Positions 1 through 8,678 of a stretch of 64,000 nt of DNA are shown in pieces. Below the pieces are notes generated by a model. That model made no database searches and was not told the DNA's origin. It saw only the letters and a program-made list of their open reading frames with translations. The translations under genes and the position numbers were made by a program. Source of the stretch: Candidatus Zixiibacteriota bacterium (GTDB lineage Bacteria; Zixibacteria; MSB-5A5; GN15; JACZUZ01); assembly GCA_024280835.1 (NCBI GenBank), contig JAJRPJ010000006.1, positions 85,656 through 149,655 of the forward strand, written 5' to 3'. Each line of letters begins with the position of its first letter. Position 1 is the first letter of the stretch.

Positions 1-1189
1 TTGAGAGGCGCAAGTAATGTTGTCCCTCGGAGCCAATTTGTCCGAATGATTTTCTATCCATAGTTGCTACTCCGTGACGGAATAGCAGGAACATTTGAAA
101 TAGTGTTGAGGGGCTGGTTTTGTCTCTTATGTCTTTTGGTAGGCTTGCAAAAGCTTTTTCTATCTCGAGTGATTCGACTATTCCAGAGATATTAGGAAAG
201 ACATAGAAGGCGCCTTTGGGGTTTTGACAGGTGACGCCCGATATGCTGTTCAATCTAGTGACTACCATATCACGGCGCTCTTGGAAGGCGGTTACCATTT
301 CATTGATTGATTTGGCGCTTAGTTCCGAAGTTATGGCTATTCGTGCGCCTTCTTGGTTGTAAGGCGGAATGCAGGAGAAATAATTGATGTTCATGTTCAC
401 GAAGATTTTTGCTTCTTCAATGGTTGGGAAAACTGCCCAGCCGATTCTGCCACCTGTCCACGAATATGTTTTTGAAGCCCCAGTGGCAATGATAGTTCTT
501 TCCTGCATGCCCTCAATTGAGGCAATACTCACGTGCTCTTCGCCATCGAAGACAATTTTTTCGTAAATCTCATCGGAGTAGACGCGGACGTTTTTGTCGC
601 ATTTGGTTTTGATGACTTCGGCTATTTCAGTGAGTTGTTCGGGCGAGGCGACACCGCCAGTGGGGTTGGAGGGAAAGTTAAGATAGATAAGTTTAGTTTT
701 CTCTGTAATCAGATCTGCTAGGTCCGAAGCGCGGACACCAAATCCTAACTCTTCACGCAAATGCAAGGGTTTTGGGATTGCCCCGACATAGCGGATGAAT
801 GACTCATAAATTGGAAAGCCTGGGCTGGGATAAATGATTTCATCGCCTGGGTTACAGTATATTTGCTGAGCAAGACCAATTGGTGGTTTGCCACCTGGGA
901 ATAGGACGACTTGTTCGGCGTTCAGTTCAATTTTGCGAGTGGCGCCGATATATTCGGCAATAGCTTCACGGAGAGGGAGAATTCCCTGCGGATCGGTGTA
1001 ATGGACATTGTCGAGGTCGAGTTGCCTTTTGACTTCATCGCGAATATGTGCGGGGAGTGGAAAGTCTGGCTCGCCGATATTGCAGCGGACAACGGTTTTT
1101 CCTGATTCTTCAACTTCACGGATATAGGGGCCGATTTTGAAGGCGTTTTCGGTGTGGATTAAAGCTGTTCTATCTGATATGAGATTCAT
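1..1189 (-). CDS. Class I/II PLP-dependent aminotransferase, 3' end cut by window edge
   Basis: The reading frame opens at an ATG at 1189 and runs without a stop to base 1, so about 396 codons are present and the C-terminus lies outside the window. A GAGG ribosome site sits a few bases upstream. The translation has the fold type I aminotransferase pattern: an NxGEPDFPLP segment near the N-terminus, an SNPTGG motif, YSDEIYE (the pyridine-binding Asp), and GASKTYSWTGGRIGW holding the PLP-binding lysine, followed by a Tyr/Arg-containing small-domain region. This pattern fits aspartate-type aminotransferases or LL-diaminopimelate-like members. The amino-acid substrate cannot be fixed from motifs. 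The gene is divergent from the TPR gene at 1492. Family assignment is firm and the substrate is unknown. Confidence 0.88.
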   Translation of the reverse strand, partial: MNLISDRTALIHTENAFKIGPYIREVEESGKTVVRCNIGEPDFPLPAHIRDEVKRQLDLDNVHYTDPQGILPLREAIAEYIGATRKIELNAEQVVLFPGGKPPIGLAQQIYCNPGDEIIYPSPGFPIYESFIRYVGAIPKPLHLREELGFGVRASDLADLITEKTKLIYLNFPSNPTGGVASPEQLTEIAEVIKTKCDKNVRVYSDEIYEKIVFDGEEHVSIASIEGMQERTIIATGASKTYSWTGGRIGWAVFPTIEEAKIFVNMNINYFSCIPPYNQEGARIAITSELSAKSINEMVTAFQERRDMVVTRLNSISGVTCQNPKGAFYVFPNISGIVESLEIEKAFASLPKDIRDKTSPSTLFQMFLLFRHGVATMDRKSFGQIGSEGQHYLRLS

Positions 1190-1221
1190 GGCGCTTCCTC
1201 GGGGGTACTCATCTCGGTCTT

Positions 1222-1242
1222 CCCCTTAACTCATTTAAGGGG
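1222..1242. repeat. 8-bp perfect hairpin in the divergent promoter region
   Basis: CCCCTTAA (1222-1229) and TTAAGGGG (1235-1242) form a perfect inverted repeat with a 5-base loop, 33 bases upstream of the aminotransferase start. Neither strand has a following U tract, so it is not an intrinsic terminator. It could be an operator or a leader hairpin. The rest of 1190-1491 shows no other convincing element and no supported gene. Confidence 0.4.
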
Positions 1243-1491
1243 CAAAACTTGCCCGAAAATTACGAAAGGGCGCTGGGGAAGTCAAACCTTATGATTACTA
1301 AACTGTGTTGAACAAAGGTTGCCTCTATCCAATTCGCTATGGGTAAAGCTATCAGTGAGGCGATTTACTGGAAGGGGGTTGATTGATGACAATTCGCGGC
1401 TATATTTCGGTGCGGGTTTTGACTCCAAGCGAGCTAGGACTGGTTCCGTTTCAAAGATAGTTAGCGCCGCACCCAAAAGAAGAATACTTAG

Positions 1492-2397
1492 ATGGCTGAA
1501 CAAGGAACATCCCAAGAAAACTCACTTCCAGACTTATACGAAATCTGGAATTATTCTGAGCCTGCAAATACCCGCAGTCGCTTTGAGGAAATCCAGTCAA
1601 AGTTGAGTGAATCAAGTGATGTGTCATATTCGCTAGAACTACAGACACAAATTGCCCGAACCTACTCACTTGAAAGAACATTTGACAAGGCGCATGCGAT
1701 TCTTGATGCGGTTGAATCACAACTAACTGAGAGTTTGGTTCTAGTTAGGATTCGATATTTACTGGAACGTGGCCGGACATTCAATTCCGCTGGTGATAAA
1801 TCAAAAGCCTTGGTTCTATTTGAAGAGGCCTACGCACTTGGTGTGAAAGCTAGTGAGGATTTCTATGCGGTTGATGCGGCGCATATGGTGGCGATTGCAA
1901 TTTCTGACGCTGATGACAAAGAGAGATGGAATTTGATTGGTGTGGCTCTAGCTGAGAGTTCCAAGAATGCGCGAGCGCGTAATTGGCTTGGGTCACTATA
2001 CAACAATCTTGGCTGGGATTATTTTGGGCAAGAAAGGTATGCCGAAGCGCTGACGAAATTTGAAGAGGCTCTTGCTTATCGGCTAGAAGGTAGTGACGTT
2101 GAGCGGACCAATATTGCTTATTGGTGCGTTGCTAAGGGCTATCGCTTTGTAGATCGAGTTGACGAAGCGCTGGTTATCCAAGAGCGACTTTTGCGAGAGA
2201 ACAAGGCAAGCGGAAATAGTGATGGTTATGTTTTTGAGGAACTTGGTGAGTTGCACTTATTGAAGAACGATATGGAGCAAAGCCGAATCTATTTTGCTGA
2301 GGCCTACTACGAGCTTGTTAAAGATTCATGGCTCGTTGAAAATGAGAGCGCTCAGCTTGAGCGTTTGAAGACCTTGGGTGGAGTTGAAGAGTCCTAA
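1492..2397 (+). CDS. TPR-repeat protein
   Basis: The product is a 301-residue soluble protein with no signal peptide or membrane segment. Helix-turn-helix repeats of TPR type run through most of its length, for example around LGSLYNNLGWDYFGQERYAEAL and the following EALAYRLEG unit. It probably acts as a cytoplasmic scaffold, and no enzymatic motif is seen. Its TAA stop shares one base with the ATG of the next gene (TAATG), which indicates translational coupling and an operon with the downstream hydrolase. The partner is unknown. Confidence 0.75.
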   Translation: MAEQGTSQENSLPDLYEIWNYSEPANTRSRFEEIQSKLSESSDVSYSLELQTQIARTYSLERTFDKAHAILDAVESQLTESLVLVRIRYLLERGRTFNSAGDKSKALVLFEEAYALGVKASEDFYAVDAAHMVAIAISDADDKERWNLIGVALAESSKNARARNWLGSLYNNLGWDYFGQERYAEALTKFEEALAYRLEGSDVERTNIAYWCVAKGYRFVDRVDEALVIQERLLRENKASGNSDGYVFEELGELHLLKNDMEQSRIYFAEAYYELVKDSWLVENESAQLERLKTLGGVEES

Positions 2398-3161
2398 TGA
2401 AGACACGTACTGTTAAGTTGAGTTTCATAGGCTCTCAAGGTGTGGAACTTGCCGCAGCGCTTGAAATTCCGAGTGGGCGGGTTAAGCTGTATGCGATTTT
2501 TGCGCATTGTTTCACTTGTAGCAAGGACTATTTTGCTGTTAATCGTTTGAGTAAGGCTCTGGCAGAAAACGGTATTGCAACTTTGCGTTTTGATTTTACT
2601 GGGCTGGGTGAGAGCGGAGGAGAGTTTCCTGAAACGAACCTTTCGACTAATGTCGCCGATATTGTCTCGGCGGCGGATTTTCTTCGACGTGAGTATCAAG
2701 CTCCAAGAGTTTTGATTGGTCATTCATTGGGTGGAGCCGCGGCTTTGTTGACTGCCAAGCTAATTCCTGAAATTGAATCAGTGGCGACAATAGCAGCGCC
2801 AAGTGGAGCCAAGCATTTGGAGCATGTTTTTGATCCAGCGCGGTCGAAGATTGAATCTGAGGGCGAAGCTACTGTTAGTATTGCTGGTCGACCATTTACA
2901 ATTAAGAAGCAATTTCTTGATGACATAAGTTCGATTAATCTTGAAGAGGCGCTACGTCAATTTGACAAGCGTTTGTTGATAGTTCACTCTCAGGCTGATA
3001 GGACGGTTGGTATTGCCAATGCTTATCGCATTTTCGATACCGTTGCTGAGAATAAGAGTGTCATCACATTAAAGAGCGCTGATCATTTGCTGACTAATCG
3101 TGACGACACTGATTATGTGGGCGCTATGCTTGCTAATTGGATTTTGCGCAGGACTAAGTAA
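2397..3161 (+). CDS. Alpha/beta hydrolase (OsmC-associated type)
   Basis: The 254-residue protein has an alpha/beta hydrolase core. It has the AHCFTCSKD oxyanion-side loop near residue 36, RFDFTGLGESGG, the nucleophile elbow GHSLGG near residue 105, an Asp in the QADRTV segment and a late His in SADHLL, which complete a Ser-Asp-His triad. The AHCFTC loop and overall pattern match the hydrolase half of the known hydrolase-OsmC fusion proteins, but here the protein stops after the hydrolase with no OsmC domain. The substrate is not predictable. It is coupled to the TPR gene by a one-base overlap. Confidence 0.85.
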   Translation: MKTRTVKLSFIGSQGVELAAALEIPSGRVKLYAIFAHCFTCSKDYFAVNRLSKALAENGIATLRFDFTGLGESGGEFPETNLSTNVADIVSAADFLRREYQAPRVLIGHSLGGAAALLTAKLIPEIESVATIAAPSGAKHLEHVFDPARSKIESEGEATVSIAGRPFTIKKQFLDDISSINLEEALRQFDKRLLIVHSQADRTVGIANAYRIFDTVAENKSVITLKSADHLLTNRDDTDYVGAMLANWILRRTK

Positions 3162-3178
3162 TTACTGTTGGAGTATTG

Positions 3179-3658
3179 ATGAAACTACAAATCAGAAAAG
3201 CCGAAGAATCGGATGTGTCGCTATTATTGTCTCTAATTAGAGACCTAGCGACATATGAAAAGATGCTCTCTGAAGTTGTCACTAATGAGGAAGTTCTGAG
3301 GGAGTCACTGTTCTCTGATAAACCAGCTGCCGAGGCGCTGATTGGCGAGTGCGATGGAGAGACTGTTGGTTTTGCGATTTTCTTCCATAATTTTTCTACA
3401 TTTGTGGGTAAGCGAGGTTTGTATCTTGAGGATTTGTTTGTTAAGGAAGAGTTTCGTGGTCGCGGATTTGGAAAAGAGTTTTTGGTCCAACTTTCGCAAA
3501 TAGCTGTAGAACGAAATTGTGGACGGTTCGAGTGGGCGGTCCTTGACTGGAATGTCGATGCGATTGGTTTCTACAAGAAACTTGGCGCTGTGGCGATGGA
3601 AGACTGGAGAGTCTTTCGTTTGGCTGGAGAGGCGCTGCAGGATTTGGCTAAGCAGTAG
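3179..3658 (+). CDS. GNAT family N-acetyltransferase
   Basis: The gene encodes about 159 residues with the GNAT acetyl-CoA-binding core: YLEDLFVKEEFRGRGFGKEFL carries motif A with the RGRGFG pyrophosphate loop, and WNVDAIGFYKKLGA is the typical motif B. The N-terminus (IRKAEESDVSLLLSLIRDLA) resembles diamine/spermidine acetyltransferase-like members. The ATG at 3179 is preferred because GGAG lies 5 bases upstream; a TTG directly before it is also in frame. The acceptor substrate is unknown. It is the third gene of the operon that starts at 1492. Confidence 0.85.
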   Translation: MKLQIRKAEESDVSLLLSLIRDLATYEKMLSEVVTNEEVLRESLFSDKPAAEALIGECDGETVGFAIFFHNFSTFVGKRGLYLEDLFVKEEFRGRGFGKEFLVQLSQIAVERNCGRFEWAVLDWNVDAIGFYKKLGAVAMEDWRVFRLAGEALQDLAKQ

Positions 3659-3710
3659 ATTACATAGAGAGCAACATTAATCTTGAAGAAAGATTTGTAG
3701 AGTAACACAA

Positions 3711-4841
3711 ATGACTGATTACAAGACATTACACTCGAAAGCGTTTGTCGCGGACTTGCATTGCGATACAACGTTATTGATGAAACGTGGCTATGATATC
3801 TCTGAACGTCACGAGACGGGTCATGTTGATATTCCGCGTTTACGTGAAGGTGGCGTTAACTTGCAGGTCTTCGCTTGTTTTCTTGATTCAGATATTCCAG
3901 AGAATGAGCATGTCAGCGCCACAGATGAGTTGATAGATATAACGCTGGCGGGTATTGAAACTAATAGCGCAGATTTGGCTTTGTGTAGAACAGCTGGTGA
4001 GGCGCGCACTATAGTTGACTCTGGCAAAATTGCGATTTTTGTGGCGATTGAAAACGGTATGGCTCTGGGCAACGAACTTGAGAATGTCGCGCGGTACCAT
4101 GAGCGTGGTGTGCGGTATATGACACTGATACATAATGTTAGTAGTCAGTGGTGCGTCTCGGCAAATGACACTATACCGTCGTTTGATGGACTGACTGACT
4201 TTGGCTGTGACGTTGTTCGGGAAATGAATCGGGTAGGGATGATTGTTGATGTGTCGCATGTTCATCCGCTGGGTGTCACTAAGGTTCTGGAAGTGACTAC
4301 CAAACCGATTATCGCTTCTCATTCATGCGCCTTTGAACTTTGTGGACATCCTCGCAATCTTACTGATGAGCAGATTCGTGCTATTGCCGACAATGGCGGG
4401 ATGATTGGAATTAATTTTCATGGTGATTTTATTTCCAAGCGTCGTTGGGCGATTAGTAAGTCACTGGCAGAGGAGAATCCGGCTGTTGTTGAAGAGCTAA
4501 AGGGTTTGCTGTTTGGCAAGTATAGCGGTGAAGACTATGAGGAACGTTACAAGCGATTAGCGCCGACTATTAAAAAATGGACAGAGAATATCGCTTTGGT
4601 GAATGCGACAATTGAGGATGTGGTGGATCACATTGATTATTTTGTTGATTTGGTTGGCGCAGAGTTTGTTGGTTTGGGTTCGGACTTTGATGGAATTTGG
4701 TTGCCGCCTGCCAGACTTGAGGATTGCTCACTAATGCCAGATTTAAGTGAGGCCTTGGTGAAAAGAAAATATAGCGATTATGATATTGAAAAAATTCTTG
4801 GCGGAAACTTCTTGCGAGTGTTTGAAGATGTTTGCGGATAG
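3711..4841 (+). CDS. Membrane dipeptidase, peptidase family M19
   Basis: The 376-residue zinc peptidase shows the M19 signature series: DLHCDTT (His17 and Asp19, metal ligands), VAIENG with the bridging Glu, VDVSHVHPLG, IIASHS, RNLTDEQIRAIADNGGMIGI and GLGSDFDG with the catalytic-side Asp. M19 enzymes hydrolyse dipeptides, sometimes with D-residues or unusual side chains. No signal peptide is visible, so it is probably cytoplasmic. It closes the operon and is followed at once by a strong intrinsic terminator. Confidence 0.92.
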   Translation: MTDYKTLHSKAFVADLHCDTTLLMKRGYDISERHETGHVDIPRLREGGVNLQVFACFLDSDIPENEHVSATDELIDITLAGIETNSADLALCRTAGEARTIVDSGKIAIFVAIENGMALGNELENVARYHERGVRYMTLIHNVSSQWCVSANDTIPSFDGLTDFGCDVVREMNRVGMIVDVSHVHPLGVTKVLEVTTKPIIASHSCAFELCGHPRNLTDEQIRAIADNGGMIGINFHGDFISKRRWAISKSLAEENPAVVEELKGLLFGKYSGEDYEERYKRLAPTIKKWTENIALVNATIEDVVDHIDYFVDLVGAEFVGLGSDFDGIWLPPARLEDCSLMPDLSEALVKRKYSDYDIEKILGGNFLRVFEDVCG

Positions 4842-4882
4842 TTCTTTCACTTGCAAATAGAAATTGGCAGGTAGAATATATG

Positions 4883-4917
4883 AACGGGAGGGATGTGAGA
4901 GTCCCTCCCGTTTTTTT
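4883..4917 (+). terminator. Intrinsic terminator after the M19 dipeptidase gene
   Basis: A 9-bp stem (CGGGAGGGA at 4885-4893 with TCCCTCCCG at 4902-4910) has an 8-base loop and is followed by seven T residues. It ends the operon 1492-4841. On the minus strand there is no U tract, so it serves the plus strand. Confidence 0.92.
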
Positions 4918-4980
4918 ACTTTCATTTATAGTTGTTCAACAGAAAATGAAAGTTGTGATTCAATAGTTCGCTGACATGTT

Positions 4981-5017
4981 TACTACTTACAAATGCAGGG
5001 CTTGCCTTGAAGTAGTA
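4981..5017 (-). promoter_or_regulatory. SECIS-like hairpin downstream of the UGA in the Cys-rich mini-gene
   Basis: On the minus strand TACTACTT (5017-5010) pairs perfectly with AAGTAGTA (4988-4981). Inner pairs C-G, A-U, A-U, G-U and GCA/TGC are interrupted by single-base bulges, and the apical loop is AGCCC. The loop starts 29 bases after the UGA at 5034-5032 and has G at its second position, within the published bacterial SECIS limits (16-37 bases, G among the first loop bases). There is no following U tract, so it is not an intrinsic terminator. Whether it binds SelB is unproven. Confidence 0.4.
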
Positions 5018-5082
5018 TCAGTCTTGGGTCGTCAGGCGCCGCCGCAACAATGGGCGCATCTTGGAATCATGTTCTTTTTCAT
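4987..5082 (-). CDS. Tiny Cys-rich protein, possible UGA (Sec) readthrough; candidate selenoprotein
   Basis: A very strong ribosome site (AAAGGAG, 8-base spacing) precedes an ATG at 5082. The reading frame gives MKKNMIPRCAHCCGGA and then UGA (5034-5032). If UGA is a stop, the product is 16 residues. If it is read as selenocysteine, the frame continues for 14 more residues to TAA at 4987, giving 31 residues with three Cys and one Sec. The gene begins 83 bases downstream of the arsR stop on the same strand, so it is probably co-transcribed. The genome uses Sec (see selD), and a SECIS-like hairpin follows. I do not recognise the family with certainty; a metal- or metalloid-binding thiol/selenol peptide is a reasonable guess. 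Confidence 0.5.
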
Positions 5083-5165
5083 AGTTTCAGCTCCTTTCAT
5101 ATCTTGTGAAGACTAGGGGTTCTTAGCATGAGGCATGAACTTGCGCAGGCAAAAACGTTCACGCA

Positions 5166-5543
5166 TTATTTGTTGCTTGTTTTCTTCTTTCTCTTACTTG
5201 TGGTACTGGAGCTTGTACAACAGGCTTCATTTGGTGAAACAGTGACTTTTACGCATGCGCAGGGAAAGCAAACTGAAAGTTGCATACATAGCTCACTAAC
5301 GCATGCAGGGTTGACTTCATAAAACACTTTCTGTCCTTCTTTCCTGCGTGTGACAAGTTTTCCAGCGGTTAATGTTTGCAGGTGACGAGTGATTGTAGGT
5401 TGGGTCAAGTCGAAGAAATCTACTATCTCACCAACGGTTCGTGCTTTACCCTCGAGCATCAATAGTATCTTGAGTCGAGTTGGATCTGAAAGAGCTTTGA
5501 AAGCCGCTGGCATCTCTTGGGTTGATTGTTTTTTTGTAGTCAT
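5166..5543 (-). CDS. ArsR/SmtB family transcriptional repressor with Cys-rich tail
   Basis: From the ATG at 5543 the product is 125 residues. Residues about 12-75 form the winged helix typical of ArsR: FKALSDPTRLKILLML, then QPTITRHLQTLTAGKLV as the recognition helix and RRKEGQKVFYEV as the wing. All seven cysteines lie after the wing (81, 86, 92, 95, 97, 108, 109), ending in a Lys/Ser-rich tail. Such clustered thiols are typical of metal or metalloid sensing, though this spacing is not one of the classic ArsR sites I can name. An in-frame upstream ATG at 5615 would add 24 unusual residues and lies inside the presumed operator, so the shorter start is preferred. A Cys-rich mini-gene follows. 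Confidence 0.85.
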   Translation of the reverse strand: MTTKKQSTQEMPAAFKALSDPTRLKILLMLEGKARTVGEIVDFFDLTQPTITRHLQTLTAGKLVTRRKEGQKVFYEVNPACVSELCMQLSVCFPCACVKVTVSPNEACCTSSSTTSKRKKKTSNK

Positions 5544-5583
5544 AGTCCGTGTCTTCCTTTTATCGCCTACTTGGTCGTAATAC

Positions 5584-5615
5584 ATGCAGACATAGGTATA
5601 TACGCATACCTGCAT
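5584..5615. promoter_or_regulatory. Candidate ArsR operator
   Basis: Nested inverted repeats lie 40-70 bases upstream of the arsR start: AGGTAT (5594-5599) with ATACCT (5606-5611), flanked by ATGCAG (5584-5589) with CTGCAT (5610-5615). A TATAAT hexamer overlaps the right edge on the plus strand. ArsR proteins bind AT-rich dyads of about this size in their own promoters. Binding is inferred. The remaining bases to 5816 hold no other supported element. Confidence 0.5.
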
Positions 5616-5816
5616 ATAATGGTTCCATGAAAATAGTGATTATTTCAAACGTACCTCTAAGTGGCTGTATAGTAGATAGTTAGGCCTGTTGTGGACGTGG
5701 GCTCTTGCCCTTGTTTAGCGAATTATCTACCTTGCAATTTCTGAAGTCGGTGGCCTCACAGCGCCGAAGCGTAAAAAAGTAAAAATTACATTCTATTTAT
5801 TAAGCAGCGAGGTACT

Positions 5817-8678
5817 ATGAGTAATCGTAATTGGACATCCATCCTGAACACGAGCGCCGTCTGTGCAATTTGCATTGCTACTATTGCGGCGTTTTCGAAA
5901 AGCGTAATCGCCTTCCCGAGTCATGAATCTCCGCGTTATCAGAATTCATCTGACGATAAGAAACCGTTCTACAATAATGGAATTTATGATCCAGCTATAC
6001 CTGAGCCAAAGGGAACGGTTCCACGGTCGGCGGAAGCGCGTCCGATTCGGATTCATGAAATTCATGCGTACTTCACAGAACTTGCCGCTTCATCACCTCG
6101 CGCGCAATTGTTTGAGTATGGCCGGACTTATGAAAACCGTCCGTTGATTTATTTGGTGATTAGTTCAGAGTCCAATATGGCTGGTGTTGAGGCGCTCAAG
6201 GCCAACTTAAAAAGTTTGGCAAATCCTGCGGGACTTTCCGCTGCTGATGCGCAAAGCATTATCAAAACAAATCCTGCTTTGACTTGGCTAGCTTACTCTA
6301 TTCATGGTGACGAAATTTCGGGTTCTGATGCGGCGGTTGAGTTGGCTTATCAGCTTGTCGCTGGTATGGATGAGCAGACAAAGATGTTGCGTGATTCGTT
6401 AATCATTGTGATTGACCCATCGGAGAATCCTGATGGACGTGAGCGCTATTTGTCGATGTTGCAATCACACAACTCGGCTGTGCCGTCGACTGACGCGCAA
6501 GCTTTGCAGCATGGTGGTTTTTGGCCTTGGGGACGTGGTAATCACTATTTGTATGATTTGAATCGTGATTGGATCTTGTTGGAAAATCCTGAGACGCGTG
6601 GGAAAGTTGCGGCGATTCTTGATTGGAGTCCGCAGATGTTGGTGGATGCGCATGAGATGGGTGCAAATTCGACTTTCTTATTTAATCCTCCACGTGAGCC
6701 GATTAACAAAAATATTCCAGATACTATCAAAGGTTGGTGGCAAACAATTAGCCGAGACCACGCTGAAGCGTTTGATAAGCATGGCTGGAGTTATTACACG
6801 CAGGAGTGGCATGAGGAGTGGTATCCTGGTTATGGTTCGGCTTGGGCGAATTATATTGGCGCCATCGGTTTGCTCTATGAGCAGTCAGGCGCTGATGGTC
6901 TGCCGACTAAGCAACGTGGTGGTTATATTCAAACATATCGTGAAGCGGTGATACATCAATTCACAGCATCAATTGCCAATATTACTACTGCCGCCAAACA
7001 CCGTACCGAGATGTTGAGCAATTTTGTAGCCATGAAGCGTACGGCGATTGAGGCTGGCAAAAATGAAAGTCCGCATCGTTTTGTTATTCCCGCTGGTAAA
7101 CATCCTGAACGGGCAGATCATCTTGTCAATGTTCTGCTAGGTTTTGATGTGCGGATTGAACGAACTACTGTGGCAGGTACAATCGGCGGGGCGCATGATG
7201 GTTATGGCAAGACACACAAGAAACTTGATCTTCCCGCAGGTAGCTACATTGTCAATCTGAATCAACCACTGCGTTCTTTGATTAAGGCGATGCTTGAATT
7301 TGATCCACATATGACCAAAGAGTTTCTCGAGGAGGAGCGCCGCGAGCAAGAAAAATGGGGCGGGTCACGTTTGTATGAGTTTTCTTCGTGGTCTTTGTCT
7401 TTGGCGTATGACGCCGATGTTATTTGGACCGATAATCGGATTTCAATTTCCACTGAAGTGATTACTTCGATTGATCCTCCATCTGGTGAGTTTGTTAATC
7501 CAGATGCGCGTTACGGTTGGGTGATTGATTTTACATCTGATATAGCGCCAATTGCAGCTTTGCGGATTATGAGCGCGGGCTATAAGGTTCAATCATCGTC
7601 ACGTCCATTTACAACTGGTGGCCACAAATATCCTGCTGGTTCGCTTTTGATTCGTCGTCACTATAATGATCCAGTGGTACAGCAATTTCTAGCTGACCTA
7701 GCTAACGAGCTGGGGATTACAATCACAGGCGCCAATAGTGGTTTGGTTCGCAAGGGTTCGGATCTCGGCGCTGATAGTTTCCGTAATCTTGAATTACCGC
7801 GAATTGGTCTCTTTGGTGGTCCTGGTGTGAGTTTTACTAGCTATGCTTCGCTTTGGCATCAAATGGATCAAGAGCTGGGCGCACGTCACTCGTTACTCAA
7901 TCTCTCACAAGTCGGTCGCTATGATTTAGATAGATACAATGTCTTGGTTCTACCAGATATTTGGGGTGGTGGTTCGGCGGCTTCTAGTGTCATCGGTCCT
8001 GGTGGCGCTAGCGCTTTGAAAAATTGGGTGAAAGCTGGTGGAACTTTGATTTGTGTTGGAGGCGCCGCTCAATGGGCGGCTGATAGCTCAAATGGTGTTA
8101 GCTCAGTGCGTTTGCTGCGTGATGTCTTGGAAAAGAAAGCAGAGTATACAGCCGACAATCAATTGGAAGTGTTTCAGTCACATCCACGAGTTGATACAAA
8201 TCAGGTTTGGCACTACAAGACTCCCGCAGTCACCAAAGCCGACAAGAAATCTGGCCCTAGTGGTGATAAAGAGTCGCGAGAGAGAGAGGATGGTCGGGCG
8301 CGTTCATTGTTCAGCCCGACTGGTGTGATTTTTGATGTGTTATTGGACAATGAGCGTTGGTTGGCTTTTGGTTGTGGTGAGCATGTTCCGACAGGGCTTT
8401 ATACTAGCGCGGCATTCATGTCCAAATCGCCAGTGCAGACTATTGGAAGAATAGCTGATGCAGAGTCTTGTCGTTTATCGGGATTGCTTTGGCCTGAGGC
8501 GCGTGAGCGTTGGGCGAAGACAGCGTATTTGACACGTGAGTCTTCAGGCAAAGGTCAGGTGATCTTATTTGCTGGTGATCCTGATTTCCGTGGCTATTGG
8601 AAAGGTACAGCGCGGTTGTTTACTAACGCTCTGACCTTGGGGCCAGGCTTTGGCACTAGAGTGTCAGTGGGTTGGTAG
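5817..8678 (+). CDS. Secreted M14 zinc carboxypeptidase-family protein with C-terminal GATase-like domain
   Basis: The 953-residue precursor starts with a signal peptide (hydrophobic residues 12-32). An M14 peptidase domain spans about 70-390: H163xxE166 in SIHGDEISG and H279 in VDAHEMG are the zinc ligands, NRDW near 249-252 is the substrate-binding Asn-Arg, and E355 in LLYEQSGAD is the likely general base. All catalytic residues are present. Residues about 690-800 (NVLVLPDIWGGG, WVKAGGTLICVGGA) resemble a class I glutamine-amidotransferase-like fold, an arrangement known in large M14 proteins of this kind. It probably digests peptides in the periplasm or outside the cell. An AGCGAGG ribosome site precedes the ATG. 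Confidence 0.9.
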   Translation: MSNRNWTSILNTSAVCAICIATIAAFSKSVIAFPSHESPRYQNSSDDKKPFYNNGIYDPAIPEPKGTVPRSAEARPIRIHEIHAYFTELAASSPRAQLFEYGRTYENRPLIYLVISSESNMAGVEALKANLKSLANPAGLSAADAQSIIKTNPALTWLAYSIHGDEISGSDAAVELAYQLVAGMDEQTKMLRDSLIIVIDPSENPDGRERYLSMLQSHNSAVPSTDAQALQHGGFWPWGRGNHYLYDLNRDWILLENPETRGKVAAILDWSPQMLVDAHEMGANSTFLFNPPREPINKNIPDTIKGWWQTISRDHAEAFDKHGWSYYTQEWHEEWYPGYGSAWANYIGAIGLLYEQSGADGLPTKQRGGYIQTYREAVIHQFTASIANITTAAKHRTEMLSNFVAMKRTAIEAGKNESPHRFVIPAGKHPERADHLVNVLLGFDVRIERTTVAGTIGGAHDGYGKTHKKLDLPAGSYIVNLNQPLRSLIKAMLEFDPHMTKEFLEEERREQEKWGGSRLYEFSSWSLSLAYDADVIWTDNRISISTEVITSIDPPSGEFVNPDARYGWVIDFTSDIAPIAALRIMSAGYKVQSSSRPFTTGGHKYPAGSLLIRRHYNDPVVQQFLADLANELGITITGANSGLVRKGSDLGADSFRNLELPRIGLFGGPGVSFTSYASLWHQMDQELGARHSLLNLSQVGRYDLDRYNVLVLPDIWGGGSAASSVIGPGGASALKNWVKAGGTLICVGGAAQWAADSSNGVSSVRLLRDVLEKKAEYTADNQLEVFQSHPRVDTNQVWHYKTPAVTKADKKSGPSGDKESREREDGRARSLFSPTGVIFDVLLDNERWLAFGCGEHVPTGLYTSAAFMSKSPVQTIGRIADAESCRLSGLLWPEARERWAKTAYLTRESSGKGQVILFAGDPDFRGYWKGTARLFTNALTLGPGFGTRVSVGW

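Noticed and set aside
3888..4322. 144-codon reading frame antisense to the M19 dipeptidase
   Set aside because: It lies wholly opposite a gene with clear catalytic motifs and has no independent support.
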